Assembly (NCBI GenBank): GCA_036275915.1
Contig: DASUCV010000009.1
Coordinates: forward strand, 287,198-351,197
Reading direction: 5' to 3'
DNA: 64,000 nucleotides
Source: Candidatus Polarisedimenticolaceae bacterium
GTDB taxonomy: Bacteria; Acidobacteriota; Polarisedimenticolia; Polarisedimenticolales; DASRJG01
Positions 32,272 to 41,749 of this stretch are shown one piece after another; positions within the stretch are counted from its first letter, which is position 1; each line of letters begins with the position of its first letter. The position numbers and the translations under genes were made by a program. A model generated the notes under the pieces. It was given only the letters and a program-made list of their open reading frames with translations, was not told where the DNA came from and searched no databases.

Positions 32272-33273
32272 TCACGGCGCCGAGGGCTTCATGATGCGAA
32301 GCACCGGGTGGCCGTTCACGTTCTTGAGAGGCAGGTACACCTCGTGGCTCTCCGGGTTCACGGAGATCGAGTGCGCGCTCTGCGCCACGCGCAGGTCCTC
32401 GATCTTGCGAAGCGCTCGGCCCTCGAGCTGGAACACGGAGACGATGTCCGACTCCGTGGCGACGTAGAGACGCTCGAGACCGGGATCGAATGCCAGGACG
32501 TCGGGACCGTCTCCCGTCGTCAGGATCTGCTTCACCTCGAATGTCTCGAGGTCCACGACGAGAAGCTTCGAGTCCCCTTCGCAGGCGGCGAAGGCGAGCC
32601 GCTTCGGGGCGACGATCAGGAGGCCGTGCGGCGACTCGCCGCCCGCGAGCGCGTGCCGCCCGACGATCTTCTCCGTTTCGGGATCGATGACGACGACCTG
32701 ATTCCGCGTTTGAACGTTGGCGAGGATCCTGTGCGCCCCGGCGTCGTATTGCGTGTTGCCCACCTCGCCGCCCATGTCGATGGCGTTCAAACGAACGTTC
32801 GTCTTGGCGTCGATCACCGTTTCTTGGCCGCCCCGCTCGTCGGACACGAAGACCTTGCCCGTCTCGGGGCTGTAGGCGAGGCCGTCCGGGAACTTCCCTG
32901 CCGGAACCCGGGCGATCACCTTCAACGACTCGGTGTCCACGATGGCGACCTCGTGATGGCCGGCGACGCTCGCGAACACGCGATGGAGGTCGGGCACCGC
33001 CAAGACGCCGGTCACGGTCGAGAATCCGGGAAGGTGCGCGGTGACGGTCCGCGTCTCCGTATTGAAGACGACCAGCTCGCCGTCGCCCATGTGGGAGACG
33101 TAGAGCGTCTTCGTGTTCGGATCGAAGCTCTGATAGTCGAAGCGGGTCGTCCCGCCCGGCAGCGGCACGTCCGCGACCGTCGTCAGCGCGGGGGACGATC
33201 CCGCCGCACCCGCCCACGTCGCCGACGCGAGCCCGAGCGCAAGCACCGCGCTGCGTCGTCTCGTCATGATCAC
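32272..33273 (-). CDS. Secreted YncE-like seven-bladed beta-propeller protein
   Basis: A 333-residue protein with a signal peptide (AVLALGLASATWAGAAG). About seven short blade repeats follow, of the type TKTLYVSHMGDGELVVFNTE, HHEVAIVDTESLKVIARVPA and NQVVVIDPETEKIVGRHALA. They match the YncE/YVTN propeller group that binds ligands or DNA-like polymers in the periplasm. No catalytic motif is seen. It lies between chrA (7 bases upstream) and the DUF1259 gene, so the three form an operon. Confidence 0.88.
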   Translation of the reverse strand: MIMTRRRSAVLALGLASATWAGAAGSSPALTTVADVPLPGGTTRFDYQSFDPNTKTLYVSHMGDGELVVFNTETRTVTAHLPGFSTVTGVLAVPDLHRVFASVAGHHEVAIVDTESLKVIARVPAGKFPDGLAYSPETGKVFVSDERGGQETVIDAKTNVRLNAIDMGGEVGNTQYDAGAHRILANVQTRNQVVVIDPETEKIVGRHALAGGESPHGLLIVAPKRLAFAACEGDSKLLVVDLETFEVKQILTTGDGPDVLAFDPGLERLYVATESDIVSVFQLEGRALRKIEDLRVAQSAHSISVNPESHEVYLPLKNVNGHPVLRIMKPSAP

Positions 33274-33280
33274 CCTCCTC

Positions 33281-34456
33281 CTAGCGGCCGACGTGCGGAA
33301 AGACGAAGAATCCGATGATCCCTGCGATCAACACGAGAATCGGCTCCGGCATTCGCTTCGTGTACCAGAGGATGCCGAACGTCGCGACGCAGATCGCGGC
33401 CGTCGGGACGTCGACGACCGATCGCCTCCCGAGCACGATGACCGCACCGGTGATGGCGCCGATCGCCGCAGCCGTCACCCCGTCGACGATGGCGAGGATG
33501 CCGGGCCGTTTCCCGTGCTTCTTGAAATAGGGTGCCGGCACGATCGTGAACAAGTAACAGGGCATGAATGTGCCGACCGCAGCGACGGCCGCCCCCGGAA
33601 AGCCAGCGACGAGGAAGCCGATGAACGAGACCGTGATCACCACCGGCCCGGGCGTGATCATCGCGACCGCCACGGCATCCAGGAACTGCCGATCGGTCAG
33701 CCAGTGGTGCTCGTGCACCACCCCGCCGTAGAGGAACGGAATGATGGCGAGACCGCTTCCGAACACGAACGCTCCCGCCTTGGCGAAGAACAGGAGGAGC
33801 TGGATCAGTCCTCCCGACCCGACGGTCGCCGCGGCAGGCGCGAGTGCGGTCATCGGCACGGTGAGCGATGCGAGGCGCGATGGTATCGGGCGCCGCCACG
33901 GCTGCGTCCGCACGAGCCAGACGATGATGCCTGCGGCGACGAAGAGCGCGACGTGCTCGGTCTGAGTCACGACGGTGACGCCGGCGACGACGAGATAGAT
34001 GCCCCAGAGGAGCGGCGACGGGCCGAGCGTCTTGCGGGTGAGCTTGAACGCGCTCCCAGCGATGATGCCGATGACCGCGGCGCCGACGCCGTAAAACGCC
34101 GCCTGCATCCAGTCGAGCCCCTGATAGAGCCGGTAGGCCCAGCCGAGCGCGACCACCATCACGAACGACGGCACGACGAAGGCGACCCCGACGAGAGTCG
34201 CTCCGAGCACGCGGTAGTGAACGAAGCCGAGGTAGATCGCGAGCTGTGCCGCGAGGGGTCCCGGCATGAGCTGTGCCAAGGTCAACCCCTCGCGATAGTC
34301 CGCTTCGGTGAACCAGGCTCGCCCCTCGACCAGATCCCGGTGCATGTACCCGACGAGCGCGACGGGGCCTCCGAATCCGAGCGAGCCGAGCTTCAGCGCG
34401 TACGCGACGAGCTGGGCGAGGGAGTACGGCGGCCGAACACGCGACGCGGTGACCAT
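33281..34456 (-). CDS. chrA: Chromate transporter ChrA (long-chain type)
   Basis: A 391-residue membrane protein with the two homologous halves of the LCHR/CHR family. The first half has LGFGGPVALVGYMHRDLVE, FTEADYREGLTLAQLMPGPL and AAQLAIYLGF. The second half has FVFGSGLAIIPFLYGGVV, WLTDRQFLDAVAVAMITPGP and VVITVSFIGFLVAG. ChrA exports chromate in exchange for protons or sulphate. It is first in a three-gene operon with secreted YncE-like and DUF1259 proteins; no ChrB regulator is visible. Confidence 0.94.
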   Translation of the reverse strand: MVTASRVRPPYSLAQLVAYALKLGSLGFGGPVALVGYMHRDLVEGRAWFTEADYREGLTLAQLMPGPLAAQLAIYLGFVHYRVLGATLVGVAFVVPSFVMVVALGWAYRLYQGLDWMQAAFYGVGAAVIGIIAGSAFKLTRKTLGPSPLLWGIYLVVAGVTVVTQTEHVALFVAAGIIVWLVRTQPWRRPIPSRLASLTVPMTALAPAAATVGSGGLIQLLLFFAKAGAFVFGSGLAIIPFLYGGVVHEHHWLTDRQFLDAVAVAMITPGPVVITVSFIGFLVAGFPGAAVAAVGTFMPCYLFTIVPAPYFKKHGKRPGILAIVDGVTAAAIGAITGAVIVLGRRSVVDVPTAAICVATFGILWYTKRMPEPILVLIAGIIGFFVFPHVGR

Positions 34457-34492
34457 GGTTGCAGGCTGCAGCAGTTCGCTGCCGCGCGCAAC

Positions 34493-36661
34493 CTACTTCC
34501 TGAACGTCCACCTCAGCTTGACCACCACGGAATCGCTGTCGCGCTGAAAGCGCAACGGCTCGTCCGGTTCCGTCCGAAGCCAGTTGCGCGTCCAAACGAC
34601 GAAGAAGTCGTCGCCGGGCGTGAGTGTCCAGCGGAAGCGCGCATTCCAGCCCAGGATGCGCGACGTCGTCTCGTACTGGGTGAAGAGCGAGAACGTGAGA
34701 TCGGGAGTTTGCGAGTACGTCCACCGGAGCTGATGGAGGCGCTCGATGAAGTCCCCCTGGGGCAGGTAGCCGTAGTCGTTCTCCGTGACGAGCTCGACAC
34801 GGTGCCGGCCGGACCGCGTCGTCGCGCTTCCGGAAAGGATCGTCTGGATCAGGCGGCCCGTGAAAAAGCCGCCGAAATAGCTCGTCGCCGAGACGGCGAG
34901 CGGCCGGTGCTCGGACGATTCCGCCTGCACCCGGACCTGCGTGAAGTGATAGCCGCCCGGGGGGATGACGACCCCGGGAGCGACCTCGAACGGATCGAGA
35001 AGCTGCTCGAACGTCGGGATCCAGTCCGCCTCGAAGTGGTCGCCATGCTGCGTCACCACGTTGAACGGGGCGACGAACACGCGCCACGTCTCCGTGACGC
35101 CCTGGAGGTTCACGATCATCTTGGGCTCGACCTCGAAGAAGAACTGCCTCGCCCAACCGAACGCGCCCGGCCCGGGCCGCGGCTGGTATGCCATGTAGCC
35201 GGAGTACCAGTCCACGTTGCGACGCGGGAGGAAGCCGAGCTTCGGATCCAGGGCGTCGCCGAAATGGCGATAGTCGACGTTCATGTCCCACAGGTCGTTG
35301 GGATAGTCGAGCATCACGCCGTAGCCCTGGGGGTCGCCGGGGCCGAGGTCTCCCCCGCTTCGCGTCCACCAGCTCCCCGCCGTGAAATTCTTGTCGCCGA
35401 AGAGCTTCGAGGTCTGCCAGACGAGATCCGCCCCGAACAGGCGGTTCTCCGTCGCCCCGCTCGGATCGCCGTCGGTGACGATGGTCCCGAGGCGCAGGTG
35501 CTCGCTGGCATCGAACGTGACGCGCGCCGCGCCGAGGTTCGTTCGCATCGCGCCCGCGAACCCGCTCTCCGGAGGCAGGTCGTCGGTGAAGGTGTCGAGG
35601 ACCCCGATCCCCCAGCGCCCCGCGCGCCCGAAGAGCTTGACGCCGGCGAGGATCGGGACGCGCCGGCCGTCGAGCAGGCCGACGCTCCGGGAGAAGAACG
35701 GTACGAAGTCGGTCCCCAACCCGACGCCGAAATCGAAGTTCGACGAGCCTTCGAGGAAGAACGCGCGCTTCTCGGGGAAGAACAGCGGAAAGCGGGTCAG
35801 GTTGATCTGCTCGGCGTCGACCTCCGTCTCGGCGAAGTCCGTGTTGACCGTGAGCACCCCGGTGAGGCTCGGCGTGAAGTTGTCGTAGAGGTCGCCCCCG
35901 ATCGCGGGCTTGAGCGAGCCGTTCTCGTCCGCGCGTTCCCACTCGTAACGTGCGAGGGCGTACGGGACGAAGGACAAGCCCAGGCCCTGGCGGAGCGCGT
36001 CGACCCCCGCGAGACGCCCGCATCGCCTGACGTCGATCAGGGCCGCGTCGAGCGTCGTCGCCGTCCAGCGAAGGTGGAGGCGGTGCCGCGGCACCACGCG
36101 CTCGACGTTGAGCCCCCACTCGTGGGCGTTCGGTGCAAAGTGGAGCGTCTTGGCCGGCAACGCGATCTCCGCGGTCCACCCCTCGGAGTTGCGCCGGGCT
36201 CTCCCCTCCCAGATCCCGTCCCAATCGCTCCCGGCGTTGTCCGGCCCGAAGATCAGGCCGTCGAGCTTCGCGCCGGCCGCGTTGATCGAGAAATAGAAGC
36301 CCGTGCGGCCGTCGAGAAAGGTGTCCAGGACCACGGTGACATGGTCGTCGCTATCCAGGTTGCCGTCGCGCTGAAGGGTGTGCACCGCGATCTTGTCGGG
36401 CTCCGGATCGACGCACCGAAACGCGAAGTAGACGTTGTCCGCATCGGCGAGGACGCGTACCTCGGTGTGGAACGGCGTCGCCTCGCCGGGATGGGGATCT
36501 TGCTGGTTCAAGTCGGCGATGACCGCGGCATCGGCCCACGCGGGATCGTCGAGAACGCCGTCGACACGGATCCGGCCCGCCGGCGACGGCGCCCGGAGCG
36601 ACGGGGTATCGGCCGCGAGGCTCGACGCCGCGAGGCCGATCGCCGCGGCTCCGCAGCACAT
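34493..36661 (-). CDS. Outer-membrane DUF5916 protein with N-terminal CBM9-like domain
   Basis: About 722 residues. An N-terminal hydrophobic leader precedes a carbohydrate-binding family 9-like domain (about 30-210; IRVDGVLDDPAWADAAVI, FHTEVRVLADADNVYFAFRC). The DUF5916 region begins near ARYEW and runs to the C-terminus: VNTDFAETEVDAEQINLTRF, PLFFPEKRAFFLEGSSNFDF. Alternating strands end in VVVKLRWTFRK, as in outer-membrane beta-barrels. It may bind or take up glycans. The start is uncertain: ATG 36661 gives a leader without basic residues; an upstream CTG would add LRKLGGRVA. Confidence 0.82.
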   Translation of the reverse strand: MCCGAAAIGLAASSLAADTPSLRAPSPAGRIRVDGVLDDPAWADAAVIADLNQQDPHPGEATPFHTEVRVLADADNVYFAFRCVDPEPDKIAVHTLQRDGNLDSDDHVTVVLDTFLDGRTGFYFSINAAGAKLDGLIFGPDNAGSDWDGIWEGRARRNSEGWTAEIALPAKTLHFAPNAHEWGLNVERVVPRHRLHLRWTATTLDAALIDVRRCGRLAGVDALRQGLGLSFVPYALARYEWERADENGSLKPAIGGDLYDNFTPSLTGVLTVNTDFAETEVDAEQINLTRFPLFFPEKRAFFLEGSSNFDFGVGLGTDFVPFFSRSVGLLDGRRVPILAGVKLFGRAGRWGIGVLDTFTDDLPPESGFAGAMRTNLGAARVTFDASEHLRLGTIVTDGDPSGATENRLFGADLVWQTSKLFGDKNFTAGSWWTRSGGDLGPGDPQGYGVMLDYPNDLWDMNVDYRHFGDALDPKLGFLPRRNVDWYSGYMAYQPRPGPGAFGWARQFFFEVEPKMIVNLQGVTETWRVFVAPFNVVTQHGDHFEADWIPTFEQLLDPFEVAPGVVIPPGGYHFTQVRVQAESSEHRPLAVSATSYFGGFFTGRLIQTILSGSATTRSGRHRVELVTENDYGYLPQGDFIERLHQLRWTYSQTPDLTFSLFTQYETTSRILGWNARFRWTLTPGDDFFVVWTRNWLRTEPDEPLRFQRDSDSVVVKLRWTFRK

Positions 36662-36693
36662 CGCGACGCGACCGCCGAGCTTGCGCAGAGTCG

Positions 36694-37764
36694 CTACCCG
36701 CGGCGGTGACCGTGCCGGTGGTGGAGGTCCGGCGCGTGCGGATGTTCGTGCGTCATCGCTTCGTGCCGATGAGGATGGGAATGGCGCGTCCCGGGAGGCA
36801 CGTCGCCGCCGGCGTGGACGTGGTCGTGATGCCCGTCGTCGTGGGTGTGGGTGTGGTCGTGCTCCAGCGCGGGATGGTGATGGAAATGCCCGTGCGATTC
36901 GGTGAGGAGGAGCCAGGCGCCGGCGAGCATCAGCGGCGCGGCGACGGCGGTCGCCGCGCTCGGCGTCTCCTTCAGGATCGCCCACGAGACCAACGCGCCG
37001 AGGAACGGCGCCGTCCCGAACAGGGCGCCGGTCCGCGCGGCGCCCAGCTCCCGCAGCGCTCGAACGAAGAGCGCGATGCTCCATCCGTAGCTGACGGCGC
37101 CGAGCCCGACCGCCATCGCGGCCTCCCGCCATTCGGGAAATCGCTGGCCAAGCACGAGCGCCAGCGCCGACGTCAGGCTCCCCGCGCCCAGCCCCTTGAT
37201 GCAAACGATCGCCATCGGGTCCCAATCGGAGATCAGTCGCGTCCAGTTGTTGTCGAGACCCCAACCCACGCACGCGCCGACGATGCCGAGGACGCCCCAC
37301 GACAGTCCCCAGCTCGCCGCCGTCCGCAATGCGAGGAGGCAACCCGCCGCCGTGATCAGGCCGATCGCCAGCCACGTTCGGCGGCCGACGGCTTCATGGA
37401 AGACGACGCCTGCGATCAGCGCGGTCGCGACCGATTCGAAATTCAGCAGTAACGACGTCGTTCCGGCAGGAGTCGCGCGTAGGCCGTACAACAAGAGGAT
37501 CGGCGCGAGAAGTCCGCCGGCCACCAACGCGCCGAGGAGCGCGAGGACTTGATTCGGGCTCAGCCGGTATCCCCTGGAATCGGAGCGCTTCGTGCTCACG
37601 ACGAGGTAGAGCGCTCCCGCGAATCCCGCACCCAAGTAGAGCAGTCCTGCGAGCTGGAGCGGCTGGATCGTCCCCAGGAGCAGCTTCGATACAGGGGTCG
37701 CCGCACCGAAGAGGACGGCAGCGACGATGGCTTCCACGCGCGGCGACAAGGCTTGCCGGTTCAC
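36694..37764 (-). CDS. EamA-family transporter with His-rich C-terminal tail
   Basis: A 356-residue protein. Residues 1-285 form ten membrane helices in two EamA repeats (AIVAAVLFGAATPVSKLLLG, TPAGTTSLLLNFESVATALI and ELGAARTGALFGTAPFLGAL). The last 70 residues are soluble and hold about two dozen His with Asp and Glu (HDHTHTHDDGHHDHVHAGGD), a clear divalent-metal-binding tail. The tail suggests transport or sensing of Zn, Ni, Co or Cu, but EamA proteins mostly move metabolites, so the cargo is open. The outer-membrane protein gene follows after 32 bases on the same strand. Confidence 0.88.
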   Translation of the reverse strand: MNRQALSPRVEAIVAAVLFGAATPVSKLLLGTIQPLQLAGLLYLGAGFAGALYLVVSTKRSDSRGYRLSPNQVLALLGALVAGGLLAPILLLYGLRATPAGTTSLLLNFESVATALIAGVVFHEAVGRRTWLAIGLITAAGCLLALRTAASWGLSWGVLGIVGACVGWGLDNNWTRLISDWDPMAIVCIKGLGAGSLTSALALVLGQRFPEWREAAMAVGLGAVSYGWSIALFVRALRELGAARTGALFGTAPFLGALVSWAILKETPSAATAVAAPLMLAGAWLLLTESHGHFHHHPALEHDHTHTHDDGHHDHVHAGGDVPPGTRHSHPHRHEAMTHEHPHAPDLHHRHGHRRG

Positions 37765-37844
37765 GCTCGAGATCTAGCGCGGCTTGGGCGCGAGCGTCCC
37801 GATGTCGAGGAGTTCGAGAACGGCACCGGTCGAGCGATGGCGCG

Positions 37845-38315
37845 TCATACGTGGAACCTCAGCGCCGCGAGAACGCCCCACGCGACGAAGGCGAAAAGGA
37901 CCGCCGCTTGCGTGAGCTGGAACGGGCGCTCTTTCTGCGTCGGCGCCAGAGCCTTCAGCGAGGGGATCTTCTGGAACATCTGAACGACGAGGACGAAGAC
38001 GTTGAAGTACTGCGCCGCGACGGCGGTTGCGACGAAGATCCAGCGCCAGGACCCGGCGAGGTGCGCCGGATAGCGGGCGTAGACTGCCAGCGCGAGGATC
38101 GCCAGGGAGATCACGCCGACCACGTGCGCCGGCGTGACTCGCGATACCGGGAAGAAGAACCCGGTGACGCTCGTCGCAACCGTCGTCACGAGGAAAAACG
38201 CCGTCCAGCGGTCCATGGGATCCGCGGTGACCATTCCCACCATCACGACGAACCCTGCGAGGATTCCGAGCACGCTGATGACGACGTGAAACGCGGTGTA
38301 GGCCTTCAGGAGCAT
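37845..38315 (-). CDS. Four-helix membrane protein, unknown function
   Basis: A 156-residue protein with four hydrophobic helices (about residues 5-28, 36-58, 68-86 and 94-116) and a possible fifth near the C-terminus. Conserved-looking features are HVVISVLGILAGFVVMVGMV, WTAFFLVTTVATSVTGFFFP and a cytoplasmic loop FQKIPSLKALAPTQKERPFQ. I do not recognise the family. The ATG at 38315 is the first start that keeps the first helix; the upstream part of the frame is antisense to the next gene. It lies 43 bases after the propeller gene on the same strand. Confidence 0.72.
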   Translation of the reverse strand: MLLKAYTAFHVVISVLGILAGFVVMVGMVTADPMDRWTAFFLVTTVATSVTGFFFPVSRVTPAHVVGVISLAILALAVYARYPAHLAGSWRWIFVATAVAAQYFNVFVLVVQMFQKIPSLKALAPTQKERPFQLTQAAVLFAFVAWGVLAALRFHV

Positions 38316-38358
38316 GTCACAACCTCGCGGCGCGGAGGTAGCGCGGAAAGAGGAGACG

Positions 38359-41300
38359 TCAGTGCCCCTCAGCGCCCGCCGTAGCCAGCGCCCGATCCAA
38401 TCGCTTCTTCGAATCCGCCAGAACTTCTCGCTGAGGCTCGGTGGGCGCGCGGTCTGACCCCTCGAGGTCAATCTGCAGATCGGTGAGCGCGCCGCCGATC
38501 GCGTCGAGCTCGCCGCGCTCGCCTCCCCGCCGCTCCCGGGTCTCCGGAGCGGCGGCGGTCGCGTCCATGTGGCGGGCAAGCTGCGTCACCACGTCGCGTG
38601 ACAGCGAGAAGGCCGCTTCGAGCGAAGGGAGGTCGACCGGCACGCGGGGGTCGGGATCGACGCGCAGCGGCGCGACGTACTTCTTGTCGCCCACCACCAA
38701 GGTGACCTGATAGACACCGGGGGGTACGAGCATCCCCTCGGGGACCTTCGGCGTGTCCTCGCCGTCGACCGCCGCGATGCTGTACTCGTAGCGCGCGCAG
38801 CGAGGACGCTCGGTGCGCAGATCCCAGACGAAACGATGAACGCCCGCCTTGGCGGAAAGCGGCGCTTCCTGCCGCACATACCGATCGGCGAAGTAGCGAT
38901 CGACGCGAAGCTTGGGCGTCGCATCGTCGCTGGCGAAGCGCCGGACGATGCGTGCGCTCCCGTCGCGAATCTCGACGCGCACGGTCAGCGCCTCATCGCG
39001 GGAGAGCCAGTAGTCGATCACGGCGCCCGCCGGCGGGTTCTTTCCCGTCGGCTCATCGGGCGGCAGCGGCGTGTCCTTGTTCTGGTTGCGCCGGACGCGG
39101 ACCGCGGTCGCCGGCGGGAAGAGATGGGCGCTCTCCTTGAACGGCATCGCGGCCATCTCGCGCAGCGGGCTGATGTCGTCCATCACCCAGATCGCGCGCC
39201 CCTGCGTCGACACGACGAGATCGTTGCCGTGAACCACGAGGTCGGTGACGATCGCCTTGGGCAAGTTCCGGCGCAGCGATTGCCAGCGCGCGCCGTCGTC
39301 GAAGGAAACGTAAACGCCGCGATCGGTGCCCGCATAGAGCAAGCCGCGCTGGGATGGATCGGCACGGAGAACGCCGATGAACTCGCCGGACGGAAGGCCC
39401 GATCCGATCGCCGTCCAGGTCTTCCCGTAGTCGCTCGTACGGAAGGCGCGCGGGGAGAAATCGTCCTGGCGGTGATTGTCGACGGCGACGTAGGCGGTTC
39501 CCGGATCGATCCCGGAGACGTCGATGCTCACGATCTTGGACCACACGGGGACGTCGTGGGGTGTGACGTCGGCCCACGTCTTTCCCGCGTCGCGCGTCAC
39601 GCGCACCGTGCCGTCGTCGTTCCCCAGCCAGATCGTGTCGTTGGTCTTGGGCGACAGGCCGATGCTGAAGATGGTGCCGTACCCGCAGGCCTTCGCGCGC
39701 GCCGGATCGGGATCGCCACCGCAATTCTTCGCCGCGTCTCCACGCGCCGTCCTGTCCTCGCTGATCGCCTTCCAGCTCGCCCCGAGATCCGTCGAGCGGA
39801 ACAGCACCTGCGCACCCTGATAAAGAGGATACGGAGGGGCGGACGACACCGCGATCGGCGTGATCCACGTGTAGTGGTAGGGCACCGTGGTCGGCCGTGC
39901 GCCGTAGCTCGACACCGGCCACGGGGAGATGTTTTGCACCTCGCCGTTTCTCGCATCCCATCGCGACAGCCGCCCGCCAAGCCCCGAGCCATAAACGATG
40001 TCGGGATTCCGCGGATCGGGGATGTCGTAGTCGCGCTCGTCGGCCCCGACCGGGTTCCAATCACGGAATGTGATCTGGCCGTAATCGCTCCGGCTCGCGA
40101 TCGACACCGTGCCGTTGTCCTGCTGGCCGCCGTAGATCCGGTAGGGAAACCGGTTGTCGGTCGCGAGGTGGTAGAGCTGGCCGGTCGGCTGGTTGTACCA
40201 GCTGCTCCAGCTCTCGCCGCCGTTCACTGTCACGACGGTTCCCTGATCCGATGCGGTGATCATGCGCTCCGGTTTGTTGGGGTCGATCCAGAGATCGTGG
40301 TAATCGTCGCCACCCGGCGCGCCCTTGAAGACCGAACAGTTCGCGCCACCGCCCGTGCAGCGTCGGATCGAGCGCCCCATCACGAAGACGGTGTCGGGAT
40401 CGCCGGGCAGGACGGTCAGGCGGCCGAAGTAGTCGCTGCCCAGGCCGCGCTCGGAGTTGACGCGCGACCAGGTGACCCCCGCGTCGTCCGAGCGGTACAG
40501 ACCACCCTCCTCGCCCGACGCGACCGCCGCGTAAACGCGCGTCGACGATCCGACATGCGCCGCGGTCAGGCCGATGCGACCCACCTTCGCCTCGGGCCAG
40601 CCGCCTCCGGTGACGCGCGCCCAGGTCTTGCCGCCGTCCTTCGAGCGGTAGACGCCGCTCCCCTCGCCGTCGGTCGGCGCGAAGTAGCTCAGCCACGGCT
40701 TGTAGCGCACGCTCCACACCGAGGCGAAGACGACGTCCGGTGCGACGGGGTCTGCCGCCAGATCGACCGCTCCCGTGTTCTCGTCGATGGCGAGCGTCGG
40801 CTTCCACGTCGCGCCGCCGTCTTCGGAGCGGAAAACGCCGCGCTCGGCGTTGGGGCCGAACGCATGTCCCAACGCCGCAACGAGCACGACGCTCGCGTTC
40901 TTCGGATCGACGAGGATCGCACCGATGTGCCGGGTCTTCTCGAGGCCGGCCGGCTTCCACGTCGCGCCGCCGTCCACGGATTTGAACACGCCCTCGCCGG
41001 CGGCGACGTCGTAGCGCGAGGTCGCCTGCCCCGTTCCCACGTAAATCGTGTTCGGGTCGGACGGGGCGACGGCCAAGGCACCGATCGACGGCGGTCCGTC
41101 GTCGAACACCGAGACCCACGTCCTTCCCGCGTCGGTCGTCTTCCAGACCCCTCCCCCTGCCGCGCCGAAGTAGAACGTCTCGGGTTGTTGCGGGACCCCG
41201 ACGGCGACGGTGCTCCACCCGGCGCGGTGGGGACCGACGAGGCGCCAGGACAATCCGTCGAGCATGGCGTCGGGAACGGTGGCGGCCGCCGATGATCGGA

Positions 41301-41367
41301 GCGCCATGAGCGCAGCCGGGACCAGAAGGAACAGCATGGCGCCACGTCGCATCGCGGTCTCACTCAT
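38359..41367 (-). CDS. Secreted BNR/sortilin (VPS10)-type beta-propeller protein
   Basis: A 1002-residue protein with a signal peptide (AMLFLLVPAALMALRSSAAA). Many BNR/Asp-box repeats run through residues 50-700: VWKTTDAGRTWVSVFDDGPP, VFKSVDGGATWKPAGLEKTR and VRVTRDAGKTWADVT. They form one or two large propellers of the WD40/YVTN/BNR class often annotated as glycosyl hydrolase or VPS10-domain proteins. A C-terminal helical region (SLSRDVVTQLARHMDATAAA) ends the protein. No catalytic residues can be assigned. The start could also be ATG 41352 (MRRGAML). Confidence 0.88.
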   Translation of the reverse strand: MSETAMRRGAMLFLLVPAALMALRSSAAATVPDAMLDGLSWRLVGPHRAGWSTVAVGVPQQPETFYFGAAGGGVWKTTDAGRTWVSVFDDGPPSIGALAVAPSDPNTIYVGTGQATSRYDVAAGEGVFKSVDGGATWKPAGLEKTRHIGAILVDPKNASVVLVAALGHAFGPNAERGVFRSEDGGATWKPTLAIDENTGAVDLAADPVAPDVVFASVWSVRYKPWLSYFAPTDGEGSGVYRSKDGGKTWARVTGGGWPEAKVGRIGLTAAHVGSSTRVYAAVASGEEGGLYRSDDAGVTWSRVNSERGLGSDYFGRLTVLPGDPDTVFVMGRSIRRCTGGGANCSVFKGAPGGDDYHDLWIDPNKPERMITASDQGTVVTVNGGESWSSWYNQPTGQLYHLATDNRFPYRIYGGQQDNGTVSIASRSDYGQITFRDWNPVGADERDYDIPDPRNPDIVYGSGLGGRLSRWDARNGEVQNISPWPVSSYGARPTTVPYHYTWITPIAVSSAPPYPLYQGAQVLFRSTDLGASWKAISEDRTARGDAAKNCGGDPDPARAKACGYGTIFSIGLSPKTNDTIWLGNDDGTVRVTRDAGKTWADVTPHDVPVWSKIVSIDVSGIDPGTAYVAVDNHRQDDFSPRAFRTSDYGKTWTAIGSGLPSGEFIGVLRADPSQRGLLYAGTDRGVYVSFDDGARWQSLRRNLPKAIVTDLVVHGNDLVVSTQGRAIWVMDDISPLREMAAMPFKESAHLFPPATAVRVRRNQNKDTPLPPDEPTGKNPPAGAVIDYWLSRDEALTVRVEIRDGSARIVRRFASDDATPKLRVDRYFADRYVRQEAPLSAKAGVHRFVWDLRTERPRCARYEYSIAAVDGEDTPKVPEGMLVPPGVYQVTLVVGDKKYVAPLRVDPDPRVPVDLPSLEAAFSLSRDVVTQLARHMDATAAAPETRERRGGERGELDAIGGALTDLQIDLEGSDRAPTEPQREVLADSKKRLDRALATAGAEGH

Positions 41368-41421
41368 CGTCTGGGGATACTACGGCATCGGGCGCACGAT
41401 TCTAACCGGCAAGAACCGAGC

Positions 41422-41730
41422 CTACGAGTCGGGCGCCGTCGCGTCGTCGTCCCACGTCACGCGTATTCCTTCCCCCTCCAGCACGCTCGTGACGGGTCCG
41501 GGGCGGCAGAGGATCTCGACGCCGGCGTTGCTGATCCGCTGAAGAGCTTCGACGCCGGCCCGGTCGACGATGTGGACGCCGGCGAGATCGAGACTCACCG
41601 AGCCTCGTGATCGAAGGCATTCGCATTCGCGCTCCACGAGGGCCGCTCCCTCCGCGACGAGACTTCCTACGACCCTGAGCAGCGCCGACCTCGAGTCCGA
41701 TCGCGCTTCGTATGTGATCCGCAGTGTCAT
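41422..41730 (-). CDS. STAS-domain protein
   Basis: A 102-residue single-domain protein with the STAS/anti-anti-sigma-factor pattern. A strand is followed by SVSLDLAGVHIVDRAGVEAL, in which VD replaces the usual phospho-Ser region, then helices and ILCRPGPVTSVLEGEGI. Without a Ser or Thr at the usual position it may not be phospho-regulated. It starts 19 bases after the secreted-protein gene and so is probably expressed from the same sigma-54 promoter. A signalling role is inferred only from the fold. Confidence 0.75.
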   Translation of the reverse strand: MTLRITYEARSDSRSALLRVVGSLVAEGAALVERECECLRSRGSVSLDLAGVHIVDRAGVEALQRISNAGVEILCRPGPVTSVLEGEGIRVTWDDDATAPDS

Positions 41731-41749
41731 GTGGTTCTCCTTCGTCGGC

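Noticed and set aside
33266-36709. Very long open frame on the plus strand (over 1,100 codons) opposite chrA and the DUF5916-type gene
   Set aside because: It is a high-GC antisense shadow: its translation is Arg/Asp/Glu/His-rich with no domain, while the minus-strand genes have clear families.
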